64,000 bases of DNA from Taibaiella chishuiensis (GCF_003014535.1 NZ_PYGD01000001.1:868001-932000), one strand, 5' to 3'; positions 23,970-33,196 are shown, counted from the first letter of the stretch. Numbers and translations: made by a program. The notes: generated from the sequence alone by a model not told the origin.

Positions 23970-25004
23970 TCAGGAGAACCCGGGAATGGGTTTATGAAAA
24001 TTGTCTGCTGTTTTATTGATAAAGTCGCCGATCATTTTATGCACAGCTATGGCGGCGGTTTCTTTAGGAAAATGGACGTCTACCACCGTGCCGCTTTCGA
24101 TCCACTGGTGTACCGCTTTAAAATTGGCTGCCGATAAAGAACTGATAAAGGGCACACCCAGTGTGGCAATGGCGGCGGCATTACATTGTTGCTCGTACTG
24201 GCGCTGCATGGGTACCACCATCAGTTTCTTTTTTAGGTACAGCGCTTCGGCCGGACCTTCGAAACCGGCTCCCAGCAAGGCTGCCGAGCAGCCGGCCAGG
24301 CTCTGCAGGAAAGCTTCGTTCTCGATCGGTGCGATGCTGATATTCTCAAACTGGAAGGCCTCCTTATTGTGTTTGGAGAATACCTGCCATTCCACTTTTT
24401 TGAAGCGGTGGAGGAAACGGATCAGGGCATTATCATCATAAGCGGGAAGGTATACCGTGTAGTGTTTGCCGTTTTCGGGTTGCAACTGCTGTACTTCCTT
24501 ACGGATTACCGGGGGGAAAATATGATCGTCGAACCGCTTGAAATGAAAACCGTAATGCGTCTTGAAAGGCGCATAGTATTTCAGGATAAACCGTCCGAAC
24601 CAGCCTTTGGATCTGGGTTTGGGCGCATCGGGATGTATTACCGCCGACTGGTGGCTGAGGGCGATACAGGGTACGCCTCTTAGTTTGGCGGCCCATGCCG
24701 ATACCGGTTCAAAGTCGTTTACGACCAGGTCGTATTCCTTTATCGGGATGCGGAAGAGGTCCCTGAAAAAAGTAAGGGGGCGGAGTCTCTTAATCGTTTG
24801 CCAGAGCGATACGCCGCCATGTTTCCCGAAGATAAAGCTCAGGCCTTTGAGTCTATATTTTACGGGGAATGGAAGTTGTATATCGGCCTGGCAGCCGCTT
24901 ACCAGGATGTCCACTTCCCCGTATTTCTGTAATTCCGGATAAATATCCCTTGCCCTGGTCAGATGTCCGTTACCAGTGCCTTGTATCGCATATAATATTT
25001 TCAT
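23970..25004 (-). CDS. MurG-like glycosyltransferase family protein
   Basis: This 344-residue GT-B fold protein starts MKILYAIQGTGNGHLTRARD. The glycine-rich loop GTGNGHLTRA is typical of MurG/GT28-type enzymes. The C-terminal half has GAGFEGPAEALYLKKKLMVVP and QYEQQCNA, the nucleotide-sugar-binding pattern (the family once called CHP00661). The acceptor is unknown. It lies 39 nt downstream of the LpxH-like gene, so a role in cell-envelope glycolipids is reasonable. It is convergent with the precursor cassettes and unlikely to be part of their system, though a glycosyltransferase next to peptide precursors deserves note. Confidence 0.85.
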   Translation of the reverse strand: MKILYAIQGTGNGHLTRARDIYPELQKYGEVDILVSGCQADIQLPFPVKYRLKGLSFIFGKHGGVSLWQTIKRLRPLTFFRDLFRIPIKEYDLVVNDFEPVSAWAAKLRGVPCIALSHQSAVIHPDAPKPRSKGWFGRFILKYYAPFKTHYGFHFKRFDDHIFPPVIRKEVQQLQPENGKHYTVYLPAYDDNALIRFLHRFKKVEWQVFSKHNKEAFQFENISIAPIENEAFLQSLAGCSAALLGAGFEGPAEALYLKKKLMVVPMQRQYEQQCNAAAIATLGVPFISSLSAANFKAVHQWIESGTVVDVHFPKETAAIAVHKMIGDFINKTADNFHKPIPGFS

Positions 25005-25043
25005 GTAGTCGTGTGCTTAGGCAGTACGATGTAAATCCCGTTC

Positions 25044-25886
25044 CTATTTGGCAAGTTTCATTTCTGCCATCAGGCTGTTGAATAATTCTTTGTGACTTTC
25101 TTTCCTGATCTGTTTTTCATTCAGCGCTACTGCCTGCGCCACCGGGTCTTCGTTGTAGCGGTAGAGCTTCCACTCGCGGTTGTTGTATTCCAGCGCAGTA
25201 AGGTTTTCGATCCAGTCGCCGGAGTTGAGGTAGGAAACGGGCCCATGTTCGGTAACCATCGTTTTCATTACCGGTTCGTGGATGTGGCCGCAGATCACAT
25301 ACTTGTAATCGTTGGATGCAGCGATCTCACAAACCGTGGATTCGAACTTGTTGATAAAGGCAACGGCACTTTTTACACCGTTCTTGATCCGCTTGGAGAG
25401 CGATATTTTGCCCCTGCCCATTTTCTGAGCCAGGAAATTAACGAAGCGGTTAATGAGGATAAGGGTATCGTAACCCACGGCGCCCAGCCTGGCCAGCCAT
25501 TTGGAGTGTTGCATCACCACATCGAATGCATCGCCATGGAAGATCCAGACCTTTTGCCCGTTTAGTTTTATCGATAATTTATTGCAGATGCGCAGCGAGC
25601 CCAGTTGGAACCCTTTGAACCGGCGCAACATTTCATCGTGGTTGCCGGGAATGTAATAAATGGGCACACCTTTAGCGATCAGGCCCACAAAATGTTTGAC
25701 AACCATCATGTGGGAAGTGGGCCAATAGCGTTTGCTGAATTGCCAGATATCGATGATATCGCCGTTCAGGATCACCGCTTTGGGTTTGATGCTCTTCAGG
25801 TATTGCAGCAGCTCCTTCGCATGACAGCCATATGTGCCAAGATGGATATCCGATAATACGAGTAAGTCTATTTCTCTCTTTGCCAT
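25044..25886 (-). CDS. LpxH-like UDP-2,3-diacylglucosamine diphosphatase / calcineurin-like phosphoesterase
   Basis: This 280-residue metallophosphoesterase has the full set of dimetal motifs: SDIHLG (about residues 12-17), NGDIIDIWQ, PGNHDE, FHGD and CGHIHEP. The spacing and the DIIDIWQ motif match the LpxH-like family that cleaves UDP-2,3-diacylglucosamine in lipid A synthesis. Many Bacteroidota carry several paralogues, so the substrate is not certain. It is the first gene of a two-gene unit with the glycosyltransferase. Confidence 0.85.
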   Translation of the reverse strand: MAKREIDLLVLSDIHLGTYGCHAKELLQYLKSIKPKAVILNGDIIDIWQFSKRYWPTSHMMVVKHFVGLIAKGVPIYYIPGNHDEMLRRFKGFQLGSLRICNKLSIKLNGQKVWIFHGDAFDVVMQHSKWLARLGAVGYDTLILINRFVNFLAQKMGRGKISLSKRIKNGVKSAVAFINKFESTVCEIAASNDYKYVICGHIHEPVMKTMVTEHGPVSYLNSGDWIENLTALEYNNREWKLYRYNEDPVAQAVALNEKQIRKESHKELFNSLMAEMKLAK

Positions 25887-26044
25887 AAGTTCGATGCGCA
25901 GGCTGGTTTTGCAGGATCTTTATACCCCTATTCGCAAAGAGAAGATTTATATATTGCTTAATTATTAAATGAAAGTAAAGTAATTATTAAAAGTGGAGCT
26001 GTAATCCTCTGCCAGCTTGCTTTTGGGCGCATTATACAAAAAGT

Positions 26045-26071
26045 TGTGCCCGTCTCTTAAAGACGGGCACA
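26045..26071 (-). terminator. Terminator after the 26110-26817 gene
   Basis: A perfect 11-bp stem (AGACGGGCACA and its complement) with a 5-nt loop is followed on the minus strand by ACTTTTTG. It terminates the outer-membrane protein gene. Confidence 0.75.
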
Positions 26072-26109
26072 GGTAAGGCTAAGCAAGGGTCAGTAAGTGT
26101 TTACTCCTA

Positions 26110-26817
26110 TCAGAAGTTGTAGACCAGTGCAACGAAAATAGTGCTGAAGGCATCCTTGTTTTTATTGCTGGGCCAGGTAGGCGTATAACCGTCAAGCTTA
26201 TCAGAGAATGCGAAGTTGTGCCGGTAACCTATATTGAGCGACAGTAGCGACTTGCTGTAGGCAGCCTGGCTCTTGTCGAGGTGGGCAAGCGGCAGGTTAT
26301 ACCCCAGTTCTACGGGCAATACGATCTGCATACCGTCTGCGTCGGTTACCAGACCGGCGCCGTTGGCCGTTGTAGCAAATGCTTCGGGCTTGCTGGATAT
26401 AAAACCCAGGCCCACGCCGGCATACAGGCCGCCGAGGTAACGGGCTGCCATAGGCTCGGGCAACAGGCGCAGCGGGTATACGCGGCCGGTAAGGGCGCCA
26501 TAGAAATAGTTGTTTTTAAACTCCATATTTGACACCTCCGCTTTGCTGCGGTCGCCGGCTTTTAAAGTACCGTACTGCAGGTCGAGGTTGATGCCCAGCC
26601 AGGGCAGCGGTGTGTATTGGATGCCCGCGCCGAATACCGGTGCGCTTTTGCTTTCTTTTACATCGGTAAAGGCAAAAGTCATACCGCCGCCTACAGATAC
26701 GCCGAACACCGGTGCATATGCGGGTTTTGCTACTGCTGTATCGATAATGGTATCCTGTGCGGAGGCTGCCCCTGCCAGTAAGGAAAGGGCTGTGAATAAG
26801 GTAAGCGTTCTTTTCAT
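26110..26817 (-). CDS. Outer-membrane beta-barrel (porin-like) protein
   Basis: This 235-residue protein has a signal peptide (LTLFTALSLLAGAASAQ) and alternating barrel strands such as VFGVSVGGGMTFAFTD and LGINLDLQYGTLKAG. It also contains LGGLYAGVGLGF and ends in FVALVYNF, with terminal aromatic residues. This is the OmpA-barrel-size family common in Bacteroidota (PF13568-like). Function and ligand are unknown. It is monocistronic, between a terminator and the aminotransferase gene. Confidence 0.8.
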   Translation of the reverse strand: MKRTLTLFTALSLLAGAASAQDTIIDTAVAKPAYAPVFGVSVGGGMTFAFTDVKESKSAPVFGAGIQYTPLPWLGINLDLQYGTLKAGDRSKAEVSNMEFKNNYFYGALTGRVYPLRLLPEPMAARYLGGLYAGVGLGFISSKPEAFATTANGAGLVTDADGMQIVLPVELGYNLPLAHLDKSQAAYSKSLLSLNIGYRHNFAFSDKLDGYTPTWPSNKNKDAFSTIFVALVYNF

Positions 26818-26901
26818 ATTGCGTTAGTTTGGGCGGCAAATTATTCCATTATTCCTCATTTTTAAAGAATAACAGATAGTTTTTTTGTAACCAATACTTT
26901 A

Positions 26902-28044
26902 TCAAACCTGCTTCAGCCGGGCAACGGCGGCCTCCAGGGTGGCTTCCTGCTTGGCAAAACAGAAGCGTACCCGCCGGCTGTTGACCGGTTGGCTGCAAAA
27001 CGAGCTTAGCGGTATGGTGGCAACGCCATGCTCGCGGGTAAGCCAGATGGCAAACTCCTTGTCCGGCAGGTCCGACAGCGCCGAATAGTCCATAACCTGG
27101 AAATAGCTGCCCTGTGCGGGTTGCAGCCAGGTAAACCGGGTTTGCGCCATCTCCTGCAGAAAATAATCCCGCTTCTTTTGCAGGAAGGAGGCGGTGGCCT
27201 GCAACTGGTCGAAGTCCTGCAGGTAACCGGCAATAGCCTGCTGCATGGGAGTATTCACACTAAAGGCGAGGTATTGGTGCATCTGCCGGAAGGCCTGGCT
27301 GAGTTCGGGCGGCGCTACCATATACCCGATCTTCCAGCCGGTGCTGTGCAGCGCCTTGCCGAAAGAATACGTAACGAAACTGCGGGCCCTGAGTTCGGGG
27401 TAGCGCAGTACCGATAAATGTTGTGCGCCGTCATAAACAAGATGTTCGTATACCTCGTCGGCGATAACATACAGGTTATGTTGTACCGCCAGCTCCTGCA
27501 GTTGCAGCAGGTCCTGCTCCTGTAAGGTACTGCCCGAGGGGTTATGCGGGTTGTTGACGATGATGGCTTTGGTACGGGGCGTTATGGCCGCTGCAATCTT
27601 GTCCCAGTCTATGCTGAAGTCGGCGGGGTCGAGGCTTACCGGTACCGGCACGCCGCCGCTGCTGATGATGTTGGGAATATAACTGTCGTAAGCAGGTTCG
27701 GGTACGATCACTTCATCGCCGGGTTGCAGCAGGGTACAGAACGCCGTGTAAATGGCATAGGTGGCGCCCGGGGTGATGGTGATCTCGGTATCCGGGTCGA
27801 CCGTTACCTGCTGGAACCGGGCGATCTTGGCAGCCAGTACCTGGCGTAATGCAGGCAGGCCGGTCATCGGGGCATATTGGTTGTAACCCTGGTTAATGGC
27901 TTCGGCTACCAGGGCGCCGAGTTTCGGATCGATCGGAAAGTCGGGGAAACCCTGCGACAGGTTGATCGCAGCATGCTCCTGGGCAAGCGCACTCATTACC
28001 GTAAAGATGGTGGTGCCTGTAGATGGAAATTTAGGTTGCAACAT
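26902..28044 (-). CDS. Methionine aminotransferase (class I/II PLP aminotransferase)
   Basis: This 380-residue fold-type I aminotransferase is close to YbdL/methionine aminotransferase. It has NLSQGFPDFPIDPKL (about residues 28-42), GATYAIYTAFCTLLQPGDEV, the Asn of NNPHNPSG, and DEVYEHL. The PLP lysine is in SFGKALHSTGWKIGY and the carboxylate-binding Arg in SRRVRFCFA. The family transfers the amino group of Met, and of aromatic residues, to 2-oxo acids, often in methionine salvage. I chose 28044 (MLQPKFPSTG) over an upstream ATG because it matches the family N-terminus. Confidence 0.88.
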   Translation of the reverse strand: MLQPKFPSTGTTIFTVMSALAQEHAAINLSQGFPDFPIDPKLGALVAEAINQGYNQYAPMTGLPALRQVLAAKIARFQQVTVDPDTEITITPGATYAIYTAFCTLLQPGDEVIVPEPAYDSYIPNIISSGGVPVPVSLDPADFSIDWDKIAAAITPRTKAIIVNNPHNPSGSTLQEQDLLQLQELAVQHNLYVIADEVYEHLVYDGAQHLSVLRYPELRARSFVTYSFGKALHSTGWKIGYMVAPPELSQAFRQMHQYLAFSVNTPMQQAIAGYLQDFDQLQATASFLQKKRDYFLQEMAQTRFTWLQPAQGSYFQVMDYSALSDLPDKEFAIWLTREHGVATIPLSSFCSQPVNSRRVRFCFAKQEATLEAAVARLKQV

Positions 28045-28094
28045 AAGGTATAAAGAAAAGTGCCGCCTGTACAGCGGCAATAATAATACTGGGT

Positions 28095-28445
28095 TTAATC
28101 GATGTCGAAATACTCGAGTATATATTCCTTCAGCAGCATTTCCTGCGCGTTAAGGGCATGCTCGCTGGTCTCTACTTTTTTAAGCTCGCGGTAATGCGGC
28201 CAGCCTTCGTCGTCATAACCTTCCAGTACGTAATAACCGCCCTTGCTGAGCAGGGCGCATACGGCCACGTGCATCAGGTCCTGTTTCTGCTCCTTCGAAA
28301 ATTTGATTTTGGGAATGCGTCCCTTGTATTCGTTGGCGCCGATCAGGAAAAGGATGGCTTCCATATTGGGTTTTTTACCGAAACGTTCTACGAGTTCGGC
28401 TTCCAGTATAATCCAGCGTTCAAATAATGATTTCTTCTGTTCCAT
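28095..28445 (-). CDS. Conserved protein of unknown function
   Basis: This 116-residue, charged, probably cytoplasmic protein has no signal peptide or membrane segment. It begins MEQKKSLFERWIILEAELVE and contains PNMEAILFLIGANEYKGR and a Tyr/Glu-rich C-terminus ending LEYFDID. The pattern looks like a small alpha/beta protein. It sits between moxR and the aminotransferase gene on the same strand, 50 nt upstream of the latter. I do not recognise the family. Confidence 0.7.
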   Translation of the reverse strand: MEQKKSLFERWIILEAELVERFGKKPNMEAILFLIGANEYKGRIPKIKFSKEQKQDLMHVAVCALLSKGGYYVLEGYDDEGWPHYRELKKVETSEHALNAQEMLLKEYILEYFDID

Positions 28446-28466
28446 GAGCTATATGCTTGTTTTGGC

Positions 28467-28496
28467 AAACGGCACCCCTGTACAGAGATGCCGTTT
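28467..28496 (-). terminator. Hairpin between moxR and the 28095 gene
   Basis: AAACGGCA and TGCCGTTT (8 bp) enclose a CTGTACAG palindrome. It lies 27 nt after the moxR stop on the minus strand and probably ends or attenuates that transcript. Confidence 0.6.
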
Positions 28497-28522
28497 TAAA
28501 GTCTGTGCGGTAAGCGCTGTTA

Positions 28523-29488
<966 letters not shown>

Positions 29489-29530
29489 ACTTCAAAATAA
29501 GTTCTTAATTGGGAAATCAGCAAATGTGAA

Positions 29531-29566
29531 ATATGCCAATGTTCCTTACGGAAAACATTGGCATAT
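29531..29566. terminator. Perfect 13-bp inverted repeat between mqnC and moxR
   Basis: ATATGCCAATGTT at 29531-29543 and AACATTGGCATAT at 29554-29566 pair perfectly, with an additional CC/GG inside. It lies between the end of mqnC and the start of moxR. On the minus strand it lacks a long T tract, so it may be a processing or stability hairpin rather than a full terminator. Confidence 0.5.
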
Positions 29567-29633
29567 CCCGGGGGTAAAACGGTAAGCACTTGTCTGCCAG
29601 CGGCTATTCGAAAAGGCTTTCCCCGTTAATTAT

Positions 29634-30755
29634 TTAATAATCGATCACCTGCTCCTGGTGCTCCGGCATTTCGCGGAACTCGTATTGCTGGTTACGGAGC
29701 TGCGGTTCGAAACCGGCTTCCCGTATGGCATCCTGTATGCCCTGGGCCGTAAACCGGTGCGGTGCGCCCGCTGCGCTTACCACGTTCTCTTCGATCATAA
29801 TGGAGCCGAAGTCGTTGGCGCCGGCATGCAGGCAAAGCTGGGCCGTTTGTTTACCCACCGTAAGCCAGCTGGCCTGTATGTTCTTTACATTGGGCAGCAT
29901 AATACGGCTCATCGCGATCATACGGATATATTCTTCGGCCGTGGTATCGTTTTTGGCGCGGCGTATACGGCGCAGCAGGGTATCCACGTCCTGGAAGGTC
30001 CAGGGGATAAAGGCTACGAAGCCTTTGGCATCGGCAGGTTTTTTAGCCTGCACATCGCGCAGTTTTACCAGGTGCTCAAAGCGTTCCAGTATCGTTTCCA
30101 CGTGGCCAAACATCATGGTGGCGCTGGTGGTAAGACCAATCTGGTGGGCTACTTCCATAATGTCGAGCCATTCCTGTGCACCGCATTTGCCTTTAGAGAT
30201 CAGGCGGCGTACGCGGTCGTCGAGTATCTCGGCGCCGGGCCCGGGCATGCTGTCCATACCCGCTGCTTTAAGCGTCGTAAGGGCCTCGTGGTAGCTTACT
30301 TTGGATACTTTACAGATATGGGCTATTTCGGGCGGGCCGAGCGCATGCAATTTCAGGTTAGGATATAAGGCCTTCAGCTGTTTGAACAGGCCGGCATAAT
30401 AATCCAGGCCCAGGTCGGGATGGTGCCCGCCCTGCAGCAGCAATTGCTCGCCGCCATAGCGGAAGGTTTCGTCGATCTTGCGCTTATAGGTTTCGATATC
30501 GGTCGTATACCCTTCGGCATGTCCGGGTATGCGGTAGAAGTTGCAAAACTTGCAATTGGCCGTACACACATTCGTGGTATTCATATTCCGGTCGATGATC
30601 CAGGTTACCTTATTGTACGGTACCTGTTTCTTCCGCAATTCGTTGGCGATATAAGACAACTCCGCCAGCGGCGCATTTTCAAAAAGAAATACGCCTTCTT
30701 CCGCCGACAAAAACTCAAAATTCAGCGCGCGTTGATATAGATTCGAAAGATCCAT
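29634..30755 (-). CDS. mqnC: Cyclic dehypoxanthinyl futalosine synthase (radical SAM)
   Basis: MqnC catalyses the radical SAM cyclisation in the futalosine route to menaquinone. The 373-residue protein has the cluster motif CTANCKFC (CxxxCxxC). The MqnC pattern continues with RNMNTTNVCTANC, GGHHPDLGLDYY and DSMPGPGAEILDD, and then NDFGSIMIEENVV near the C-terminus. The start at 30755 (MDLSNLYQRAL) is preferred over an upstream ATG that would include non-family sequence. Its presence indicates menaquinone synthesis by the futalosine pathway rather than the classical MenF-D-H-C-E route; other mqn genes are not in the window. Confidence 0.93.
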   Translation of the reverse strand: MDLSNLYQRALNFEFLSAEEGVFLFENAPLAELSYIANELRKKQVPYNKVTWIIDRNMNTTNVCTANCKFCNFYRIPGHAEGYTTDIETYKRKIDETFRYGGEQLLLQGGHHPDLGLDYYAGLFKQLKALYPNLKLHALGPPEIAHICKVSKVSYHEALTTLKAAGMDSMPGPGAEILDDRVRRLISKGKCGAQEWLDIMEVAHQIGLTTSATMMFGHVETILERFEHLVKLRDVQAKKPADAKGFVAFIPWTFQDVDTLLRRIRRAKNDTTAEEYIRMIAMSRIMLPNVKNIQASWLTVGKQTAQLCLHAGANDFGSIMIEENVVSAAGAPHRFTAQGIQDAIREAGFEPQLRNQQYEFREMPEHQEQVIDY

Positions 30756-30813
30756 GGGGTATAATATCAGTTCGGTATAAAACACCCGGCAATGCCCGGT
30801 GTTCAAAACAAGG

Positions 30814-30821
30814 CAAAGTTA
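30814..30821 (-). promoter_or_regulatory. Promoter -7 element for mqnC
   Basis: On the minus strand TAACTTTG matches the consensus exactly and lies about 58 nt before the chosen start at 30755. Confidence 0.5.
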
Positions 30822-31030
30822 GCATAAATTGATGTTGGCTGTTATCATAGATTTTGATAGCAACCTTTGTTCCTGCCTTATTTTCGAGCGTCGCCACAGT
30901 GCATGTTCCGTTTTATTGTGGAAAAATGTAATCGCCTGTAATGCTTTGTGGAATTGTGTTCCAGTAATTAATGAATTCCCGGGGCTGCCTGTTTTTGAAA
31001 ATATATTTTTTAGTTTGAAAATTTAGTGTA

Positions 31031-31038
31031 TAACTTTG
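31031..31038 (+). promoter_or_regulatory. Promoter -7 element for the RNA ligase leader region
   Basis: TAACTTTG is an exact consensus match 33 nt before the first leader ORF. A TTTG lies at 31014-31017, a little closer than usual. Confidence 0.5.
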
Positions 31039-31071
31039 TCCCCGCAAAAAAAGCACGAAAATTAATTCGAG

Positions 31072-31176
31072 ATGAAACAGGTGAATCAACATAACGCAGC
31101 ATTTAAAAGCTTGAGTCCGGTTTGGGCTTATAGCGCGTGCGGGGCTGTTCCTGTTTTTATCTTCAGCAACTTTTAG
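31072..31176 (+). CDS. Leader peptide 1 of the RNA ligase region (34 aa)
   Basis: This short ORF starts ATGAAACAGGTG and encodes 34 residues, including SLSPVWAYSACGAVPVF. It lies directly after a promoter element. Its codons 23-27 contain GCGGGGC and GTTCC, which can pair with GGAAC and GCCCCGC just upstream of and within the terminator at 31203. The ORF therefore spans the antiterminator strand, the hallmark of a ribosome-controlled attenuator. Three of its Ser codons (13, 15 and 21) precede or abut the antiterminator and all four in the peptide are AGC or AGT. Those codons are read by the tRNA-Ser(GCT) encoded downstream. No protein homology is recognised, and its role as a leader is inferred from structure. 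Confidence 0.6.
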   Translation: MKQVNQHNAAFKSLSPVWAYSACGAVPVFIFSNF

Positions 31177-31231
31177 TAGTAAAAAACTGATCATATGGAA
31201 CGAGCCCCGCAATAAAAGCGGGGCTTTTTTT
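31139..31231 (+). promoter_or_regulatory. Attenuator 1: antiterminator/terminator pair
   Basis: Antiterminator: GCGGGGC (31139-31145) plus GTTCC (31147-31151) pairs with GGAAC (31197-31201) plus GCCCCGC (31204-31210), 12 bp in all. Terminator: AGCCCCGC (31203-31210) pairs with GCGGGGCT (31218-31225), followed by a run of seven T. The two are mutually exclusive because both use 31204-31210. The antiterminator strand is within leader ORF 1. Confidence 0.7.
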
Positions 31232-31296
31232 ATGTTGCCCTTCCCGGGTTTCAACAAGGCAGTAAATTAAAATATTAAAGCAAAACATCCTATAAC

Positions 31297-31461
31297 ATGT
31301 CGCTGACCAACAAACATCATAATACAACATCCTGGTTTACGCTGCAAAGTAGCGCATTGCCGGTGGCGCCTTTTATGAAAAGTGCGGGCCAGGGTAGTTT
31401 TATGCTGTATGCATATATACGTAAAATCAAACGACTGAGTTGTTTTGTCTTGCAGGATTAA
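31297..31461 (+). CDS. Leader peptide 2 of the RNA ligase region (54 aa)
   Basis: This second short ORF follows the first terminator and encodes 54 residues, including TTSWFTLQSSALPVAPF and KSAGQGSFMLYAYIRK. Codons 29-31 contain AGTGCGGG, which can pair with CCCGCAGT in the second terminator. Two adjacent AGT-AGC Ser codons (18-19) lie about 30 nt before the antiterminator. A ribosome stalled there would leave that strand free. The stop codon lies inside a small GCAGG/CCTGC hairpin. It resembles leader 1 in layout but not in sequence. Confidence 0.5.
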   Translation: MSLTNKHHNTTSWFTLQSSALPVAPFMKSAGQGSFMLYAYIRKIKRLSCFVLQD

Positions 31462-31512
31462 CCTGCTTTCGAAAGAGATGAACCCCGCAGTCTGACCACT
31501 GCGGGGTTTTTT
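31381..31512 (+). promoter_or_regulatory. Attenuator 2: antiterminator/terminator pair
   Basis: AGTGCGGG (31381-31388) can pair with CCCGCAGT (31484-31491), seven of eight positions. The competing terminator is a perfect 11-bp stem, AACCCCGCAGT (31481-31491) with ACTGCGGGGTT (31498-31508), followed by a T run to 31512. The RNA ligase ATG lies 40 nt beyond. Confidence 0.6.
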
Positions 31513-31552
31513 ATGTTAACCCGATTCTTCTAAAACGAAAAGATTAAATATC

Positions 31553-32533
31553 ATGAGAAAATTAGCATCGATCCAGCGGATAAGAAGCCTGGAGCGTATT
31601 GAAGGGGCCGACGTCATTGAAAAAGCCACCGTACTGGGCTGGCAACTTGTCGTTAAAAAAGAGGAGTTCAAGGTTGGTGAATTGTGCGTGTATATTGAAA
31701 TAGACAGCGTGTTGCCGGAGACCGCGATGTTCGAATTCCTGAGGAGCAAGAACTTCAGGATAAAAACAATGAAGCTGCGGGGGCAGGTATCACAAGGTAT
31801 CTGTTTCCCCTTGAGCATCCTGCCTGCTGGCACTGCTATCGAAGAGGGTATGGAGGTAACCGGCTTGCTGGGCATCAAAAAATTTGAACCCCTTATTCCA
31901 TCATCGTTGTCCGGTTTAATGAAAGGAAATTTCCCTTCGTTTATTCCCAGGACTGATGAAACAAGGGTGCAACTTTTAGAAGAACTGTTGTTAGAACATG
32001 CCGGAAGGCCTTGTTACATCACGGAAAAACTGGATGGCACCTCAGCCACATATTTTGTAAAAGACGGGGAGTTCGGCGTATGCAGCCGCAATATGGAACT
32101 GCACCGGGAGGACCGGAACATATACTGGCAGATGGCCGATACGCTTGACCTGGAGCGGAAACTGAAGCGCCTGGGTGATAACATAGCTATCCAGGGTGAG
32201 CTTGTTGGGGAGCAAATCCAGGGGAATAAGCTAAAACTGCAAGGACAGCAATTGTTTGTTTTCAGTGTATTCCTGATCGATGAATACCGTTATGCATCTC
32301 TTTCCCGGATGAAAGAGCTGGCAGCGCAGATGGATGTACAGCTGGCGCCGGTATTGGATGAGGACTATGCCCTGGATGCCGGTATCCGCAATATCCTGGA
32401 AATGGCCGAACGCAACTCGGTACTCTGCCCAGAGGCAAAAGCCGAGGGTATTGTTATACGGGTTAAGGATGCAAAGGAGCATATTTCCTTTAAGGTGATC
32501 AGCAATACATTTTTACTCCAATACGATGAATAA
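31553..32533 (+). CDS. RNA ligase, DRB0094/Rnl5 family
   Basis: This 326-residue ATP-dependent RNA ligase is like Deinococcus radiodurans DRB0094. The N-terminal OB-fold-like module (about residues 1-120) includes GELCVYIEIDSVLPE and MKLRGQVSQGICFPL. The nucleotidyltransferase domain has motif I TEKLDGTSATYF with the adenylated Lys159. It also has motif III-like AIQGELVGEQIQGNK, motif IV AEGIVIRVK and motif V SFKVISN. This order, OB module first, is the family signature. The Deinococcus enzyme seals 3'-OH/5'-phosphate breaks in nicked duplexes. Here the gene is preceded by two leader-peptide attenuators and followed by three tRNA-Ser genes and an RNase H-like gene, which points to tRNA or RNA repair. 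The physiological substrate is unknown. Confidence 0.9.
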   Translation: MRKLASIQRIRSLERIEGADVIEKATVLGWQLVVKKEEFKVGELCVYIEIDSVLPETAMFEFLRSKNFRIKTMKLRGQVSQGICFPLSILPAGTAIEEGMEVTGLLGIKKFEPLIPSSLSGLMKGNFPSFIPRTDETRVQLLEELLLEHAGRPCYITEKLDGTSATYFVKDGEFGVCSRNMELHREDRNIYWQMADTLDLERKLKRLGDNIAIQGELVGEQIQGNKLKLQGQQLFVFSVFLIDEYRYASLSRMKELAAQMDVQLAPVLDEDYALDAGIRNILEMAERNSVLCPEAKAEGIVIRVKDAKEHISFKVISNTFLLQYDE

Positions 32534-32538
32534 TAAAA

Positions 32539-32573
32539 CGGGCATATAGCGGCAAATGGTCTGTCGCTGCCCG
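32539..32573 (+). terminator. Hairpin after the RNA ligase gene (repeated in each unit)
   Basis: CGGGC (32539-32543) pairs with GCCCG (32569-32573), and inside it AGCGGC (32548-32553) pairs with GTCGCT (32563-32568). Unit 2 has GCCGCT in the second strand, which changes a G-U pair to G-C. The T run is weak (CTTTA). It may be a leaky terminator or a processing signal, allowing read-through into the tRNA. Confidence 0.5.
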
Positions 32574-32614
32574 CTTTACAGGATGGCGCGGGTCAATATT
32601 TCTCAAAGTAACCC

Positions 32615-32699
32615 GGTAGATTACTCAAATGGTCAAGAGGGCAGTTTGCTAAACTGTTAGGGCCGCAAGGCTGCATTGGTTCGAATCCAATATCTACCG
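32615..32699 (+). tRNA. tRNA-Ser (anticodon GCT), copy 1
   Basis: The acceptor stem is GGTAGAT/ATCTACC (7 bp) and the D stem is CTC/GAG. The anticodon stem is GCAGT/ACTGT with loop TTGCTAA, so the anticodon is GCT (32648-32650). A long variable arm (type II, GGCC-GCAA-GGCT) is present. The T stem is ATTGG/CCAAT with loop TTCGAAT. The discriminator is G and the 3' CCA is not encoded. It reads AGC and AGU codons. All structural positions look functional. Confidence 0.95.
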
Positions 32700-32950
32700 C
32701 AAAAAATAATCAACCCGAATAGCCCGGTATAATAGCCGGCTGTGTAAGAATATGAAAATTGCTCCAATACGATGAATAGTAAAACGGGCATATAGCGGCA
32801 AATGGCCTGCCGCTGCCCGCTTTACAGGATTGCAGGAAGAAGTCGTCTCTAACTTATGAGGTAAAGGGGCGCAAATGGATGCGGAGCACAGGCTTCAGGC
32901 GCCGGCGAGGACCCGCAATTAAGGCGGATCAATATTTCTCAAAGTAACCC

Positions 32951-33035
32951 GGTAGATTACTCAAATGGTCAAGAGGGCAGTTTGCTAAACTGTTAGGGCC
33001 GCAAGGCTGCATTGGTTCGAATCCAATATCTACCG
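32951..33035 (+). tRNA. tRNA-Ser (anticodon GCT), copy 2
   Basis: The 85 nt are identical to copy 1, with the same type II cloverleaf and GCT anticodon. The upstream 25 nt (TCAATATTTCTCAAAGTAACC) are conserved in all three copies, but the region before them differs in this unit because of its ~90-bp extra sequence. Confidence 0.95.
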
Positions 33036-33196
33036 CAAAAAATAATCAACCCGAATAGCCCGGTATAATAGCCGGCTGTGTAAGAATATGAAAATTGCTC
33101 CAATACGATGAATAATAAAACGGGCATATAGCGGCAAATGGCCTGTCGCTGCCCGCTTTACAGGATGGCGCGGGTCAATATTTCTCAAAGTAACCC

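Noticed and set aside
23970-25004. Glycosyltransferase as the tailoring enzyme of the precursor peptides
   Set aside because: It is on the opposite strand, beyond a terminator, and paired with an LpxH-like gene; it resembles MurG-type envelope enzymes rather than peptide glycosyltransferases.
30913-31257. A 114-codon minus-strand frame across the first RNA ligase leader
   Set aside because: It overlaps the promoter, the leader ORF and the terminator, and its product shows no domain. The plus-strand attenuator explains the region better.
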